Below are positions 21,568 through 34,700 of a DNA stretch of 60,741 nt, one piece after another. Source of the stretch: Ophiostoma sp. CBS 140.51 (lineage: Eukaryota > Ascomycota > Sordariomycetes > Ophiostomatales > Ophiostomataceae); assembly GCA_029298735.1 (NCBI GenBank), contig JANSLP010000190.1, forward strand, positions 1-60,741. Direction: 5' to 3'. The notes beneath the pieces are model-generated. The model did not search any database and was not told the origin of the DNA. It was given only the letters and a program-made list of their open reading frames with translations. Position 1 is the first letter of the stretch, and each line of letters begins with the position of its first letter. The position numbers and the translations under genes are program-made.

Positions 21568-22489
21568 CTACTGCCGCTGGTACGTCACCTTGATCGACTT
21601 CTTGCCGCCCTCGTCGCTGTCCTCGCCCAGCAACATTCCGGCCGTGCTCTCCTTGGCCGCAATGGCACCAGGCTCGGCCTCGTACTCGACAAACGCCAGG
21701 CCACGGCCAGGCACCAGACGCACTTCCCGGAAGCCCTCGAAGCGGCTGAAGATTTCGGTGAGGCGGTCCGAGTCGATGTCCCGCGGCAGGTGCTGCACGA
21801 ACAGCGTCTTGTTGGGCGGGAGGTACTCGTCGGGGATTTGAGCAGGGGCAGCAGGAGCAGCAGCACCACCGGCAGCAGCGCCTGGTGCGCCCTGTTGTGG
21901 GCGGAGCAGTTGCCGCTTCTGTGCCTCGGCGGCTTCGAGGGCAAGTTTCTTATCTGTTGAAGTTAGTAGCTGTATTTGAATGGGATAACGAGTGGGATAA
22001 CCAGGGGTCGACATACCCCTCTCGGCAATGCGGTGCCGCTTGTGCGCTTCGAGCTCATCTGGTGTACCGGTCTGCTGCACACTGGCGTCGCTGCGCATCC
22101 GTGCAATTGCCAGAACCATGGGCTTGTCAAACAGCACAAATCCCTGGGCCTCTTCGACGGCACGCTTGGCCGACTCTGGGTTGTCGAAAACAACGAAAGC
22201 CTGGCCCTTGGCGCGCAGGTTCGTCTTGGCGACAATGTCGATAACGGTGCCGAACTCGGAAAAGACGGCGTCGAGGGCATCGCGCAGGGGTTCCGGCTTG
22301 ACGCGTTCTTCGAGGTTGCGCACGTAGACCCTGGGGAAGGAGGCAGGTTAGCAGGGACAGCTCTAGTAGTAGACTTTACCTCATCGCAGCCTCGACGTCG
22401 GTCGGTGAAAAAGGGCAAAAACAGAGAGAAGATGCAGTTTTTCTGTGCAATGACACAACGTACGTGGCTACGGGCGCGTCGTTTGACAT
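21568..22489 (-). CDS. U1A/U2B''-type snRNP protein (two RRMs)
   Basis: RNA-binding protein of the U1 or U2 snRNP. Three exons: 22464-22489, 22017-22330 and 21568-21953, with introns of 133 and 63 nt; the second has an ideal CTAAC branch site. The spliced product is 241 residues. RRM1 (about 9-90) has RNP2 VYVRNL and RNP1 KGQAFVVF. An Ala/Pro/Gly linker follows, then RRM2 (about 165-240) with KTLFVQHLP and RGLAFVEY. Two RRMs, an N-terminal RRM starting within ten residues of Met, and the C-terminal RRM ending the protein are the U1A/U2B'' layout. Sequence alone does not tell whether it serves U1, U2 or both; filamentous fungi may use one protein for both roles. Confidence 0.9.
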
Positions 22490-22933
22490 GATGGATGGTG
22501 TTTGTGGGTGCGAGGAGTGTCGAATGGCCTCTTTGTGGTGGTTGAAGGATAGAAGTTGGAGGTTGAAAGAGATGAGGTTGAAGCTTTCGCGCATTTCGCA
22601 GTGGAAGTTGGATTTTGGCCTCCTGTAGCCTTGTAGACTACCACAACCAATGCAGAGCTCTGATTGGCTAGTCGCACTGCAGTGGTTTAGAACCCCCAAC
22701 GTTAAACCAAGACATAATACATCATCTATTTCACTTTGATTATTTACAGGCAACTTAGTAATACTTGATAAAATCTAATTCAATACGCGTTCTATATACC
22801 ATTACACGGATTATACTCTTCCGCCTTTTTTTTGTGTCGCACCGTCACTCCCCGATAGCTCCTTCTTCCTATGGTATTGTTTTAAGCGATAATAAACTGT
22901 ACAAACGTTGTAAATCGAGTCAAGAGGGCATGA
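22490..22933 (-). promoter_or_regulatory. Promoter of the U1A/U2B'' gene, with paired CCAAT boxes
   Basis: Region between the snRNP start and the stop of the Arf GEF gene, both on the minus strand. At 22647-22667 two CCAAT boxes face each other around an AGAGCTCT palindrome, about 160-180 bp before the start codon. CCAAT is the target of the Hap/NF-Y complex. The distal part (22700-22933) is AT-rich 3' flank of the upstream gene. Confidence 0.55.
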
Positions 22934-25900
22934 TTAAGCCGACTCGGTCTTCTCGTCTGCCTCGGCAGACTCCTTGTTGTCACCCTCAGTCTCCTCCTCC
23001 TTCTCTACATCCTCGACTGCCGCTCCCTCTGGAGCAGCTTCCTCGGGCGGCGGCGACTCATCCCGGCTCTCGTTTGTGCCGTCCAGAGCCAACTCGCTCT
23101 TAAGGTCCGGCAGGAACCGGTCGATGCGCTTCCACGTCTCGACCCACAGCTCCTCCTTGGACTTGTCGATGCTGGGGGCCACGAGGTAGCCGCTGCTGGC
23201 CATGAACAGCAGCACGTTCTTCAAATTCTCGGGCACGGCCTCCTCGAGACTATCGCCTTGGCCGCTGTTCATGAGACGATCGAGAATATCAATAATCTTG
23301 AGCCACAAGTCCAGCATGCCGTCCCAGGCGGACAGCAGGACCAGGTACTGCAAGAAGACTTTGCAGAGCAGCGAGGCTGCTTGGACGCGCGTCTCGCTCA
23401 TGCCGTCGCGGTCTGAAGAGTAGACTTCGGGCAGCAAGAGCTTGAGGATGAGCGGGAACAGGACTTCGCTGAAAATGGCAGTCCACTCGCGGTGGTCGCT
23501 CGATGTGAGCTCGGGCGACAGCAGGGACCGCTGCAGCGACGAGAAGGCGAGGTGGCGCACTTCACGGCACGGGTTGGTGCACTGGTTGGTGAGCGCCTGG
23601 AAGATGGGCAGCCAGTATGCCGACCAGGCCTCGCTGCTTTCGAGGTGCGACTGCTTCATCAGGTAGGGGATGCGCGACGTCATGTTGTAAATGATGTTGA
23701 TGGCCTTGATGCCGCGCTGGACAGCAGCGTTGTCACTATAAATGTTAGAGCGGTTTTAATTATATGAAGGGACGGATTACATACCTAGCCTTGTCTTGTC
23801 TGGGCGCGCGGCTAACACGCCGGTTCTTGCGGTCGAGCTGCTGCTCAGCAATGGCACCAATGCTGGCCGCCGTGGCAAACTCATTGCAGAGGATAATGGC
23901 GGCCTCGTAGTTGTCGGCTAGGATGGCTGGCGGCGAGCCGCTGACACCACTCTCGAGAATCTCAAAGACGGTTGGGGCGGACTCTTCGTAGCGCGACAAG
24001 GTGCCGAGCACGGCCCAAAAATCGGGCGACGTCATGATCTCGCTCCGCAGAGGTCCCGGTGTTGCGATACAGAGCTTGAGGCCGTTGAGGATAACAGTGG
24101 CCGTGGACTTGAGCGTGTCCTTGTGGAAGCTGGAGACGGCGTGCAGGAGCATGGGCACGCGGACGTAGTCGTAGTCGTAGCTCGCCTTCAACAGGGTAAA
24201 GAGGTAGTACGTGGCGCGGCCAATGAAGATGGGATGGAAGCGCGAGACGTCGCGCAGAATACCCTGGAGCGCATCGACGACACGCTTGCCCACAAGTTTG
24301 ACGCTATCTTCGTTGCGGAGCGCGAGCAAAGTGCAGAACTCCAGGATATAGACGGGACCGGGCTCGTAGGGCGGCGTGCTGGCGGGCTTGTTGTTGGGGT
24401 TGGCGGGTGAGGTCGGCGGCACGTTGTCGGACTTGACCTTGATTACGACACCCGTGGCGTTATCTTCCGGAATCTGGTCGAGGAGCGCGTCCACGAGCGC
24501 CTCCAGGCTGTCGCCAGACAGGTTCGCCACATTGGCAAAGACGTCGCCGACTTGGCACGAGTTGATACAGTCAATGGCACTCAGCGTGCTCTCGAGCTCC
24601 TCGTCCGACGGCTCGGGCGGGTCGTCGGCGGCGTAGCTGGAAATGTACGACGTAAAGGCCGAGAAGAAGCCGCTCTCGTTCTGCTTGGTGCCGCGGTCAA
24701 TCACCTGGCCCGGGCTTTGGAGGGGGATCTTTGGCAGATCAATGACACTATCGTCGCTCGTGAAAAAGGCTGGAATCAGCGAGTTCTCAAACAGGTTGAG
24801 CCAAATGCGGATGACGTGCTTCCAGCTGTTGCGCAAGATATGCTCGTGGTCGGTCACGACGCGGAACAGCACCAGAGCGGCCAGCTGGGCGCGGAAGTTG
24901 CGGCCGAGCTTGACGGCCAGCTCGCTGACCATGGCGCTGCTCTTGTCGACTTGGACCTCGGTGTTAAGGGCCGTGTTATGCTGCACGACTTGCGAGAGCG
25001 TCGACATGTGGCTCAGGCAGTACACTATCTGATCCAAGGCCTCGGTGTTCTCGTACTTGGCCGCAATCAACGCGCACTCGTCAAAACCCTGGATAACGCG
25101 GCTAAAAACAGTGTCGTCGGTGGCGGACATGAACACGTACGAGAGTGTGGCCACGATGGGGCGCCATGTCGTGGAAAACATGTCGGCATCGTAAATATTG
25201 GTGTCGGGAATGATAAGGGGACCGGCGGCGTCCGTCTTGCTCAGTACTTCGCGCCATGCATAGTCAAAGGCATGCTTGTTGTCGTGCTCCTCGGGCAGAA
25301 TGATCTCATTGGACTGGATCGAGTCGAAAATGTCCTGCAGATACTCGGGCGCAAAGTCCTTGCCGCCATTCTGGCCGCGCAGGTTGCGCGCGAAATCGGC
25401 GACGGCCATGCGCTTCTGGGTCTTGGAAACGTTGGGGTTGTGCTGGTCAGTGTTGAGCATAATGACGGCATAGGTGAGAATGTAGACGGCATCCTTGTCG
25501 GCAACGTCCTCAGGCATCTCGCCAGCGCAGTACTTTTCGGTAAAGGCAGTAACAATCCGTTCAATGAGGGGTGACTCGCCGGGCAGACGGAATGCCTCGA
25601 GCATCATGCGCAGTGCCTCGTCGACACGCTTGTCCTTGAAGTCGAACTGGTCCATAAACGCAGTGAGGATGGCGTCGTTGCCCTTCTTAGAAATGAACTC
25701 GCCAAGGACCTTCTTGGAAACACGCGACGTGCCCTTGAGGAAGCGGGCGACCGACAGCGGGTTGGAGGCGTCATCAATGACACCCTTGTCCTGCAGCAGA
25801 GCCAGGCCGCCCTTGGGGCTCTCATTGAACTTGTTGGTGCCACGGATGATGACCTTCTTGCGTGCGCGGGACTCACGCAGCTTGGTAGCGTCGGGCAGGC

Positions 25901-28145
25901 CTTCGTAGACAGGCGGCAGGTCGAGGCGCATGGCCATGAACTGCACGAACCGCAGCAGAGCGTCGAGACACAGAGGTGGGACGCTGGTGGTGCTCCATGT
26001 CGCCGAGTCGGGCAGCGCGTTACGCGACAGCAGACCAATCATGTCCTCGCACAGGTCGGTGCGATCAGTGTCGCAGTCGTAGTTGACAAACAGCTCAATC
26101 ATAAATGTGGGCATACGTGCCAACACACCAATGTTCTCGACCATGGCCTGGCGTGCCTCGGGTTTCCGCATACCGCCCTCCATACCGAGCTTCTGGCGAT
26201 CCTTAATGGGCACCGGCGTCGAGCGTCCACTACTCGCCTGCGACGGCGGCGGCTTGACCAGCTTGGGAGCCTGGGGGATGCCCTCGTACAGCGAGGGGTC
26301 AATGTTAGCCTCACGGGGAATGTCGACAGCCGGGTGGAGGCAGCTGATGAGGTAGGAGAGGTACAGCTCCTGCTGCAGTTTCAGGACGCCGCGGCAGGTA
26401 GACAGCAGCGTCGAGGCGACAATGAGCGACTCCTGCAGGATGGCCATGTTATCGGAGCGCACGAGCTGGAAGAGGTAGCAGCAGAGGCGGTCCTGAGCGA
26501 CCGAAGCCAGAGCAGGGTGGCGGGCAATGGATGGACCGGCCACCTCGAGGGCCACATGGATAATGCGGAGGGCCATGACAATCATAGTATCCGGCTGCTG
26601 CTTGCGCTGATTGGGGTTGAGAAACTCGACCAGGACACGGAACAGCTCGCGCACAGACGGCAGCGAGTAAGGCCGCAGGTCGACGGACTCGTCGGAGTCC
26701 TCTGTAGCAGAGATGGTGCTCTTGTCCTCGGTATCGTCCGTGGCAGTATCAACAGATGGCCGAACAGCACCGTCTGCAGCAGCTGCAGGGCCAGTCTCAG
26801 CAGGCGGCTTCAAAGGCTGTGTTTCCTCGGCGCCAGCAGAGGAACCAGTAGTTGCCGTGCCTTCACCAGAGCTACTGGAGCCAGGGCGCACCTTTTGGTC
26901 GGCTTTTTCGGTAGCTGGCTTTGCTGATGATGGTGCAGACACACCCTCGAGAACAGCCGTGGGCGTGGAAGACGCGCCAGGTAGCGGGGAGGGATGCGTC
27001 TCAGCACCGGGGACCATCTTGACGCTGTTCATGTCAGCGTCAGTCTGGCGGTCGAGAGCATCGGCCTCCTCGCCGGCCTCCTCTTCAAGGTGCTTGAGGT
27101 CCTCAAAGATGATTTGGCACATGCGCACCATAGTGGCTTCGGCCGTCTGGCGCAACACTTCCGAATAACGCGGGCGCGAGCATATTGTCAGCCCACGACC
27201 CATCATGTCGCAAACACTCTCGTCGCTCAGAATGTCACCGCCGGGGCCGGACAGCATGTCCTCCATGAGGTTCAAAATCATGAGCAGAACAACCTCTTCC
27301 TGCGCATGGTCACTGATATCAAACTGGCAGTGGGTGATGGCCTGGGACAGGGCCTGCATGGCCAGCGGGAAACGGGGCGAGGTCGGGCTGATGAAGCCGT
27401 AGGCCAAGAACTTGCGCACGGCACGCAGGGTGAGGATCGTGATGGGAGCAGCCGTGCCTTTGGCCTGGATAATCTGGAGGAAGGGGTACAGCAGAGTGAG
27501 GGAATCAAAGCTGTTGATGTCCTGGATGCCGGACAGCTCTTGACGCAGACGACCAAAGCCCGAGATGAGCGGGTTGTCGGCCATGCTCTTGCCCTTCTTG
27601 CCACGCAAGCCCCAGCGGCTAGCCGGACCAAAGTCACCGTCGGCGCCTCCACCAACAGAGCCCGGACGGCTATTGTTTCCACGAGCGCCAGATGCGCCAC
27701 GACGCCCACCAGCACGACGGCTAGCCGTCTCTGCAGAACTTGCGCCCAGGCGGAAAGACTGTGCCATGGTGGTGTTGGGCGCGCCGCCGCCGAGAATGGC
27801 CGACACGGACAGGTGCTGCGAGCGGGCATATTTCTGGATGGCGGACGTGATGTTGATGCACTCTGAGATGACGAGCGAGACGGGGTCAAGCGCGACAGAC
27901 ACGGGGCGACTGCGGTACTGCATGCGTGACGAAGCCGCGGCGGATGTCAGCACCGCCGAAGAGGGGAATGCGTCGCTGTACTGATATAGGGCGTTGTGGG
28001 TGTGGTGGTGCTGGCTGGCAGGACGCACAGGGACCGAAGTCGTGGAAGGGCGTGAGAGACCGGCAGTCAATGGCAGCTCGTCGATGGAGGCGTCCATAGA
28101 GGCGGCGGCGGCGGCCGACGAGGGCGCGCGCGCATCGCTACTCAT
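22934..28145 (-). CDS. GEA1/GEA2: Golgi Arf guanine nucleotide exchange factor, Gea/GBF1 type (Sec7 domain)
   Basis: Activates Arf1 at the early Golgi to start COPI coat assembly. Two exons, 23785-28145 and 22934-23735, joined over a 49-nt intron with CTAAC branch; 1720 residues. In order: Ser/Ala-rich N-terminus, DCB and HUS helical regions (HUS-like LFVNYDCDTD near 690), a Sec7 domain (about 770-970) with FRLPGESPLIERI, whose E857 is the catalytic glutamic finger, and YAVIMLNTDQHNPNV, then HDS helical repeats to the end and an acidic tail. The LNTDQHNPN form and the size point to Gea/GBF1 rather than Sec7/BIG or cytohesin. The YA..D pattern in the brefeldin-contact region is compatible with brefeldin A sensitivity, but this is inference. 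Low-complexity Ser/Thr/Glu segments (about 370-470) interrupt the N-terminal half. Confidence 0.95.
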
Positions 28146-29756
28146 GCTGGGCGGTCGTTACTCGGCGTAAGGCGGAGGGAGAGAGGGGAGGAAGGAAGGA
28201 TGTCGTGAAGCACTTGTGTGCTGTTGTCGGCCTGAGCTTGGCAAATTGAAGATTGTTCAAACACGAGTCAAGAGAAAGGATGATAGTCGAGATGGGGGTC
28301 GACGTTCGAAGGTTCGAGGGGGTAGATCCGATCGACGGGCAATCCGTGGGTGGTTCAGTTCGTCTGATACCCTTGGCAGACGAAGGTCGACTGTCGATTG
28401 TGTTGCAAGAACCCAGTGTGGGAGGAAGAATAGAAGAAGAAACAAATGGACAATGCAAAAAAAGGAGAAGTTAAAAAAAGAAAATAAAAAACCCGGACGG
28501 CAAAATGTACCCAAAGTGGCCAATGGCCCGGGACTGCAGTATATATACAGACAACGGCCAGGAGAAATTGGCCAGCTTGCAGTCGATGGGAAAGACTGGT
28601 CGAAACAGCCCGGCGATGTAGGCAGCGAGTAAAAGAAAAAAAAAGGAAAAGGAGACAGATCGTCTCTTCCTAGGATGTTGTGCTGCTCAGATACGGGGAG
28701 GGAGGAGAGGATGTTTCGAGATGACAGCTGTCGTAGGAAAGAGGTAGGGGAAGGCAGCAAGGGAAGGAAGGCGCACAGGAGAGAAGCTGCCAGCGTTGCA
28801 GTTGTCACGAGCCTTCTGGCTTCTGTGGCCTTGGTTGGGATGGAAGGTGCGAACTCGGCCAATCAGCGTGCTCGGCGATTAGATAACAAGCGTGCTAATG
28901 GATTTCAAGCACGCTGTGAGGCTGGGAATACAATTGCTGCAGACCCTGGAGGTGCCTGATTTCTAGGGGTGTTGGCGACCCCACCCACCCTGACTAAGTT
29001 GTTGAATAAGGCTGCCGACGGTTAATATAACAGATTCACCAAAGCTCATGACAAGTTGACAGAGTGCACATAAAACTAGTATTAAATCATATATTTATAT
29101 TTAGATGTTTTAAAACGTCTGTGACGGGCCCAACAATAGCGATGAAAGAGAAAACATAAGGAAACATGGACTACATAAAATAAAGAGCAAAAAAGTACAG
29201 CAAAAAGGGGAACATGGTGAGAAGAAGATGTAGAGGTAAAAAGTGGTAAAAAGATTAAAGATGAAGAGGTTCAAAAAAGCAAACACCAAACGCCCCGTCC
29301 ATGGCCTCTCTACAACCCTCAAGGCTCTCTCACTCTAGTTGTACAGTAAAAGTAAATTAGCTGTCTTCCCTCCCCCAGTTTTAATAAATGGGACAGCATA
29401 TTGTGTTGTTGTGTTGTGTATATCAGGGACACTCGTCCTTCCCCGTCGTGATGGCATGGAAAAACGCGCCAATAAGCACGTGGCCAAAGGTCGTGATGAA
29501 TGATGGAAGTTGTGTGGAAAGTTAAAAGTGGTAGAAGAAAGGTCGCCAGGTGATACGCTTCGATGCGGTATTGTCCAAAGTTTGTCGTGAAGGCCGAAGT
29601 TGCCTTTTGCATCGTAGGCTCGCTGTGGTGAATAAAAGGGTGGCGCACTGCCGGGTAAAAATTGGAGAGAAGAGGCAAGAAAAAAGAAGCCCAGAAATGA
29701 CAAAAAATTTGTAAAAGAACACCAGGATATATATATCAGTATTGTCGTGGGGCCAT
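28146..29756. promoter_or_regulatory. Promoter of the Arf GEF gene and 3' flank of ANP1
   Basis: About 1.6 kb. CCAAT boxes occur near 28520 and 28860 relative to the minus-strand start at 28145. A TATATATA stretch lies near 28540. The part from about 29080 to 29756 is AT-rich and is probably the 3' region of ANP1. No gene is supported. Confidence 0.45.
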
Positions 29757-31752
29757 TTACAGGATGACCTTGCCGGCATCCTGGGCCTTCTCGGCACTGA
29801 CAACGGGGACGGCCTTGTTGGGAACGGCGGCATCGGGAGCCGCAACGCCGCCAGCAGGGACGCCAGCAGCCGGGACGCCGCCAGCGGCAGCACCGCCAAC
29901 AATGGGAGCGGCAGCACCACCGGCAGCGCCAGCAGCACCAGCAGCAGGAACCGCCGCGCCAGCACCACCTGCAGGAGCAGCAGCACCAACAAGAGTGTCA
30001 CCACCAGCGGCAGCGGCACCACCTGCAGGAGCAGCAGCACCAACAAGAGTGTCACCACCAGCGGCAGCGGCACCAGCGGCAGGTGCACCACCAACAATAG
30101 GAGCGGCACCGGCAGGAGCACCGGCAGCAGCGCCAGCACCAACAGGAACACCGGCACCAGCACCGGCGGCGGCGGGAACACCACCAGCAGCACCAGCAGC
30201 ACCGGCAGCACCAGCAGCACCGGCAGCACCAGCAGCACCACCTGCGGCAGGAGCAGCGGGGTCCTCAATGATAATGTCCTGCAGAGCGGCCTTGTCCTTC
30301 TCCCACTGGCCACCAGCGTCACCAAACGTCTTCTTCATCTTCTCGGCCTTTTCTGCCTTTTCCTTTTCTTCCTGCTCCCGGGCAATGCGCTCAGCCTCCA
30401 TTTCCTGTCGGTGTGGTTAGTACATATACAAGCAGAAAAAACACCATACTAGGGTAGGGGGGACTCACCTCCATGTGACGGATATCGTCGAGACTGGGCT
30501 CGTACAAATGCCAAATAGTGTAGTGCGGCAGACCAACGACTGAGAAACCCATACGTCTCGCCATCTTGCCGAAACCTTCGGTCTCTGCGTGCTTCTCGAA
30601 ACTGAAGGCCGGGAAGTGCACACCGTGACGGAAGACTAGAGCCTTGGCCAGAATACTGACACCACCGACACCGTCAATCTCCATCTCCATATCCGGGTCA
30701 CCGTAGGGGTCGCGTAGGTAGGCCAGATGGGGCCGCCACGTCGCGTACTCGGCGTAGCCCTCAACAATGACGGCGTCCTCGTCCAGGGTATCGGCCAGGG
30801 CCAGGGCGGTCTCGGACTCCTGCCACGAGTTCAGATCGTAAGGCTGCTCGCCGCCCAGCCAGTCGGGTAGCGGGCGCCAGACGTTGGGCACAATGACATC
30901 CTTGTTATGGCGCATCAGGTCCTCAAGAATTGTGAAAGGAGCAGTCTCGACGTCGACATCACGCCAGTAGACCCACGAGTGGTAAGGGCGAAGCGAAGCA
31001 CTCAGAAGCCAGTTGCGGGCCTGGGCCATGAGCTTACGGCGGCTGGCCTGGGCAGCGAAACCGTGGCGACTCTCAACGTCCTGGTTGACCTTTTGACCAA
31101 AGTCCTTTTCGATGATGGAGATCTCGCCAAAGTGCTCGGTGGAGTCGGTGTCGGCCTGGATAGTCTCAAGGTTCTTGACGAGCATCTCGAGGGTGCGGTC
31201 CTTGGAGTCGGAGACAAGGAAAGCGAGGTCGATGAGGTGGTGCGGGTAGGTGAAGTTGCGGAGGTGCGAGAAGAACATGGGCAGATGGGGCTCGGCGTCG
31301 CGCAGGGGCACGCACAGCAGGATGCGCTCCTCACGCTCCCAGCCGCGCGCGGTGCCCTGAACGTTAGACAGGTCATAGTAACGAACGGTCTCGAGGTCGA
31401 TGTGGTCGCCGGACGAGAAGAGGTTCAGGGAGAAGAGGGACAGGACGGGCGCGGCGGGCCAGACAAAAAAGCCAAACAGGACGATGGCGGCGACAATGGC
31501 GAGCCGGCCAAGCAGCTTCCGTCGCCGGCGAAGGGATGGAGGTGAATTGCGTGGTTGGAATCTGATGGGGAGAAGAGGTTAGTACAAAGTGATAATGGCG
31601 AGGCGTGTCGATAACTTCGAAAATCCATCTTACCTATGCGGCGAAAACTCTAACGTGTTGGACTGTCGCGGGTAGCCGTTGGAGAAGCTGGCGGCAGCGG
31701 CATTGTGTCTTGGGGTCACCTTGGACCCCGAAGCAGCGTAGGAGGGCAACAT
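29757..31752 (-). CDS. ANP1: Golgi alpha-1,6-mannosyltransferase subunit Anp1 (GT62 family)
   Basis: Subunit of the Golgi M-Pol II complex that extends N-glycan mannan backbones. Three exons: 31634-31752, 30469-31561 and 29757-30404; introns 72 and 64 nt; 619 residues. Type II membrane layout: cytosolic Arg-rich SLRRRRKLLGR, then one hydrophobic anchor (about 60-80), then the GT62 domain with RILLCVPLRDAEPHLPMFF, a DXD motif in WVYWRDVDVET, and DVIVPNVWRPLPDWLGGEQP. The catalytic part is close to yeast Anp1. The oddity is the C-terminus: after a charged helix (about 400-455) comes about 165 residues of almost only Ala, Gly, Pro and Val, including a perfect 18-residue tandem duplication. I start at 31752; an in-frame upstream Met at 31824 would add 24 residues. 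Confidence 0.95.
29963..30070 (-). repeat. Perfect 54-bp tandem duplication in the ANP1 tail
   Basis: Copies 29963-30016 and 30017-30070 are identical over 54 bp. Each encodes 18 residues around GGDTLVGAAAPAGG. A diverged partial third copy follows. Perfect identity implies a recent duplication or ongoing homogenisation. Confidence 0.9.
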
Positions 31753-34700
31753 GGCATGCGGTGGTAGTTGTTGGAGATGGGAAGAAGGGAAGTCGCTCGT
31801 GCAGGAGATCAAAAGATCACGCACAAGGGTCGTCTAATGGGACAGAGAGCTAGCTCCTGCTGTCGTCGAAGCTCCGTCTCTCGTGCTCTCTCTGTCGTCT
31901 TTCACTCCTCAATCTCCCTCGATCTATCGGTGAAGGGGGTGGCGCGTCTCGATTCGATAATCGTGGCGCCTTGGGGAGATGTCGACGTCTGGTTTTCGAG
32001 ATGGGAGGACGTCAATGTTGGATTGGCGATGCCTCGATTCGAAGTTCGGCCGTCAATATGTCGTCGAAAGGCGAAAGGGGGGGAAGGACGGATAAAAGCA
32101 AAAGGTAGAAAAAGTACTCCGTAGAGTTCAAGGTCTAAGAAAATCCACCCGTCCGCAAATGGGACAGAAACCTAGCAAGGCAAACGGCCACCGGGAGAAA
32201 AGGGGGACGTGTAGATGTGCGGGCCTGCGGACGTGCCAAAAAGGAAGGGATAGAATCGAAAAAGGTGAGGCCTGAAAATGCAAAAAAGAAGTAAAGAAAC
32301 AAGAAACAGAAGCGAAGAATATGGCAGACTTAGGCCAGTCAGCAGTAACACATGGAGGCACAGTGACCAAAGGAGAGTAAGAAAAAAAACGAGGTAGCTG
32401 GTGGAGGGGGCCGTGAGGGTAAATTGGGGATGGTAGAATTGTGGATGGGAATGAATTGGCGGCCAGGCCAGGTTGGAGGTTCGTGGTCGCGGTGGTCGTA
32501 TCGGTTTGGCTTGTCGTATTCTGTGGGACTCGAAAAGGATAGGTGGAGGTTGTGTTAGACGGTGAAAGGCCAGAATGGCAGCAAGCACGAGCAAAGCACA
32601 GGGAGGGCCAAAACGGAGTGCCCCAGAGGTTTAGGAGTCGCTCCTACCCCTAAGGGAATTAAAACATTAGGCAGAAAAAAAATACGAAAAAAAAAGAAAA
32701 TAAGCGGGAAGGTGGCCTGTATCAGCCTCGTGAAATTGGGATACGCTGGTTTGCTGTTTGGCCCAGCTGGAATGCCCACTTGCCTGCTTGCGGGTTTGTG
32801 TGCAATTACGTGCAATTCTGGAATTCTGCAGCTCCTGTTTTTCTTCTTTTGCTCTTTCCCTCCTTTGGACACAAGTTTTGAGGTCTTGCCATTTTGTGGA
32901 TTTGCGCTGAATTGCACCTTCCCTCCCACGCTCATCGAACGTTTGCTCTTTCCGTCGCGACGCGGTAAGCTCTTACTTCAGCCCCTTACTGTGCAAAAAA
33001 TACAGCTGCGTCCGAACGCGTCTTCTCTTCGTCCTTATCCTAGGGCTCCTTTTAAACTCTTTTCCCTCCTTCCTGCCTTCTTAATTGCCGCGCCCCTATT
33101 CTTAGCGCTGGTCACCGGCGCTGTAACCCCCCAATCATAAGGGAAGACGGCCGTTCAAGAAGCTGTGGATCCCCCGATTGCCAGATTTCCCAGGGGATTT
33201 CCAGGGGGATGCTCCAGCGGACAGACAGCTGGGACGGTTTGCTGGTTCCTGGCCAAAACGGACCCCTATTTTGGCAACCGTTCCATGGGCTTGACACGTT
33301 CAGTTTCATCACGTGATACAATCACAAATGGCGTACTCCGTTATCCATAAGAGAGCGTCTGTGCAACCTGGAATCTCTATCTTGAGTCCTGACCGTCTTG
33401 TCCCAAAAAGCTTGATATCGCAAATGGTAATTTCCCGATTTTCAACAATTTGATGCAGGGTGGAGTTCTTTTCTATGAAGAAAGACAGAGAAATTTTGCA
33501 ATAGATCACGTCTGAAACTAGGTCCAGTGGGCTGAAGTGGGCTTCATAATTATTATTTTCTTATTTTCATTCTGTCTACTTTGCCACATATCTCGACGTT
33601 GAGTCTTCTGCCACGAGAAGCTCAACTTGGGCCGGGGCCGTTTCTGGCTTGGCCGTTTCCCGTTGTGACTTACCGTAGCTAGCAAAGAGTGCCTTGTTTT
33701 GCTTGAGACATCTTTCCATGTTGTGCACAAGTGCAACACCAAGGCAATATTCTGAAACCAATCTTTTCAACCAGTTAGCTAACAGTCCTCAAGACAAAAA
33801 GGTATGCGAGTTTGAGGGCAGCGTGTAAAAGGAAGAAAGAAAATAGACATAACAAGACGAAATGTCAAGTTTGGTTCAGACGAGCCGTTTTAGTCCTCTA
33901 CCTAGAGCCGGCCGGACCCGTCATGCACACCAAGACGGTGTACACGGGGGCCCAGCTCTGTAGCCAAAATTACAAGCTCCCAGTGACGGCAAGCAAGACT
34001 CCACCACCGGTCCTCACAGTGACCACAGAAACACCCATAGACCTCCCGAGGGACGTGAACGGGGCCCGTGGTCTCTGCTCGAGTGTGGGAGGATAGCACG
34101 GCTCCGGGTATAATTGAATGGATAAGCGAGTGTCATCATGTGCTGTGTCGATTGTTGTGTTGTGTGTGCTGTATGACTGATGTATGCGAGGTGCGAGAGT
34201 GCAGTAGATCATGAACTAACCCTTTGGGAGATAGGCCAACGAGGTTGGCCGTGTCCGTATGTCAAAAGTAATGCAGATCTGTCAATGTATGTTAGTCTCG
34301 TGGACATCAAAATTGGCTCGAGAGTAGAAAGACAGAAAGCAGCATCGTCTTGCGTGGGATCAGATATATTTGGTAAGTGGTATAGGTTTGTCATCAAGAA
34401 GTTCAGAAGCAGAACTGATTAATTATTTTTATCATCATAGAAACACGAGACGATGCTGAGATGTTGGCGGCGCAGATGTGGATACTGGAACTTACACTTT
34501 GGACGTATAGAGCGGAAATCGAGCGAGTCGCTTGCACTAGCAAGGAAGATCTGTCTTTGCAGCAATATTAGCACAGCTGCTCAAGCTTTGTTTGGAGAGA
34601 AAAAGAAAGCAGGGTGAATGTTTGGAAAGCTTCAGATGGTAGTGCATGTTGTTCAATCGCTCACAGAGTGTCGCGGGAACTGTGGTGAAAAGATCATCAC

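Noticed and set aside
32172..32935. Two overlapping hydrophobic Leu/Phe/Pro-rich minus-strand frames
   Set aside because: These complement purine-rich tracts; the segments do not behave like real membrane helices and lack a start context or neighbours.
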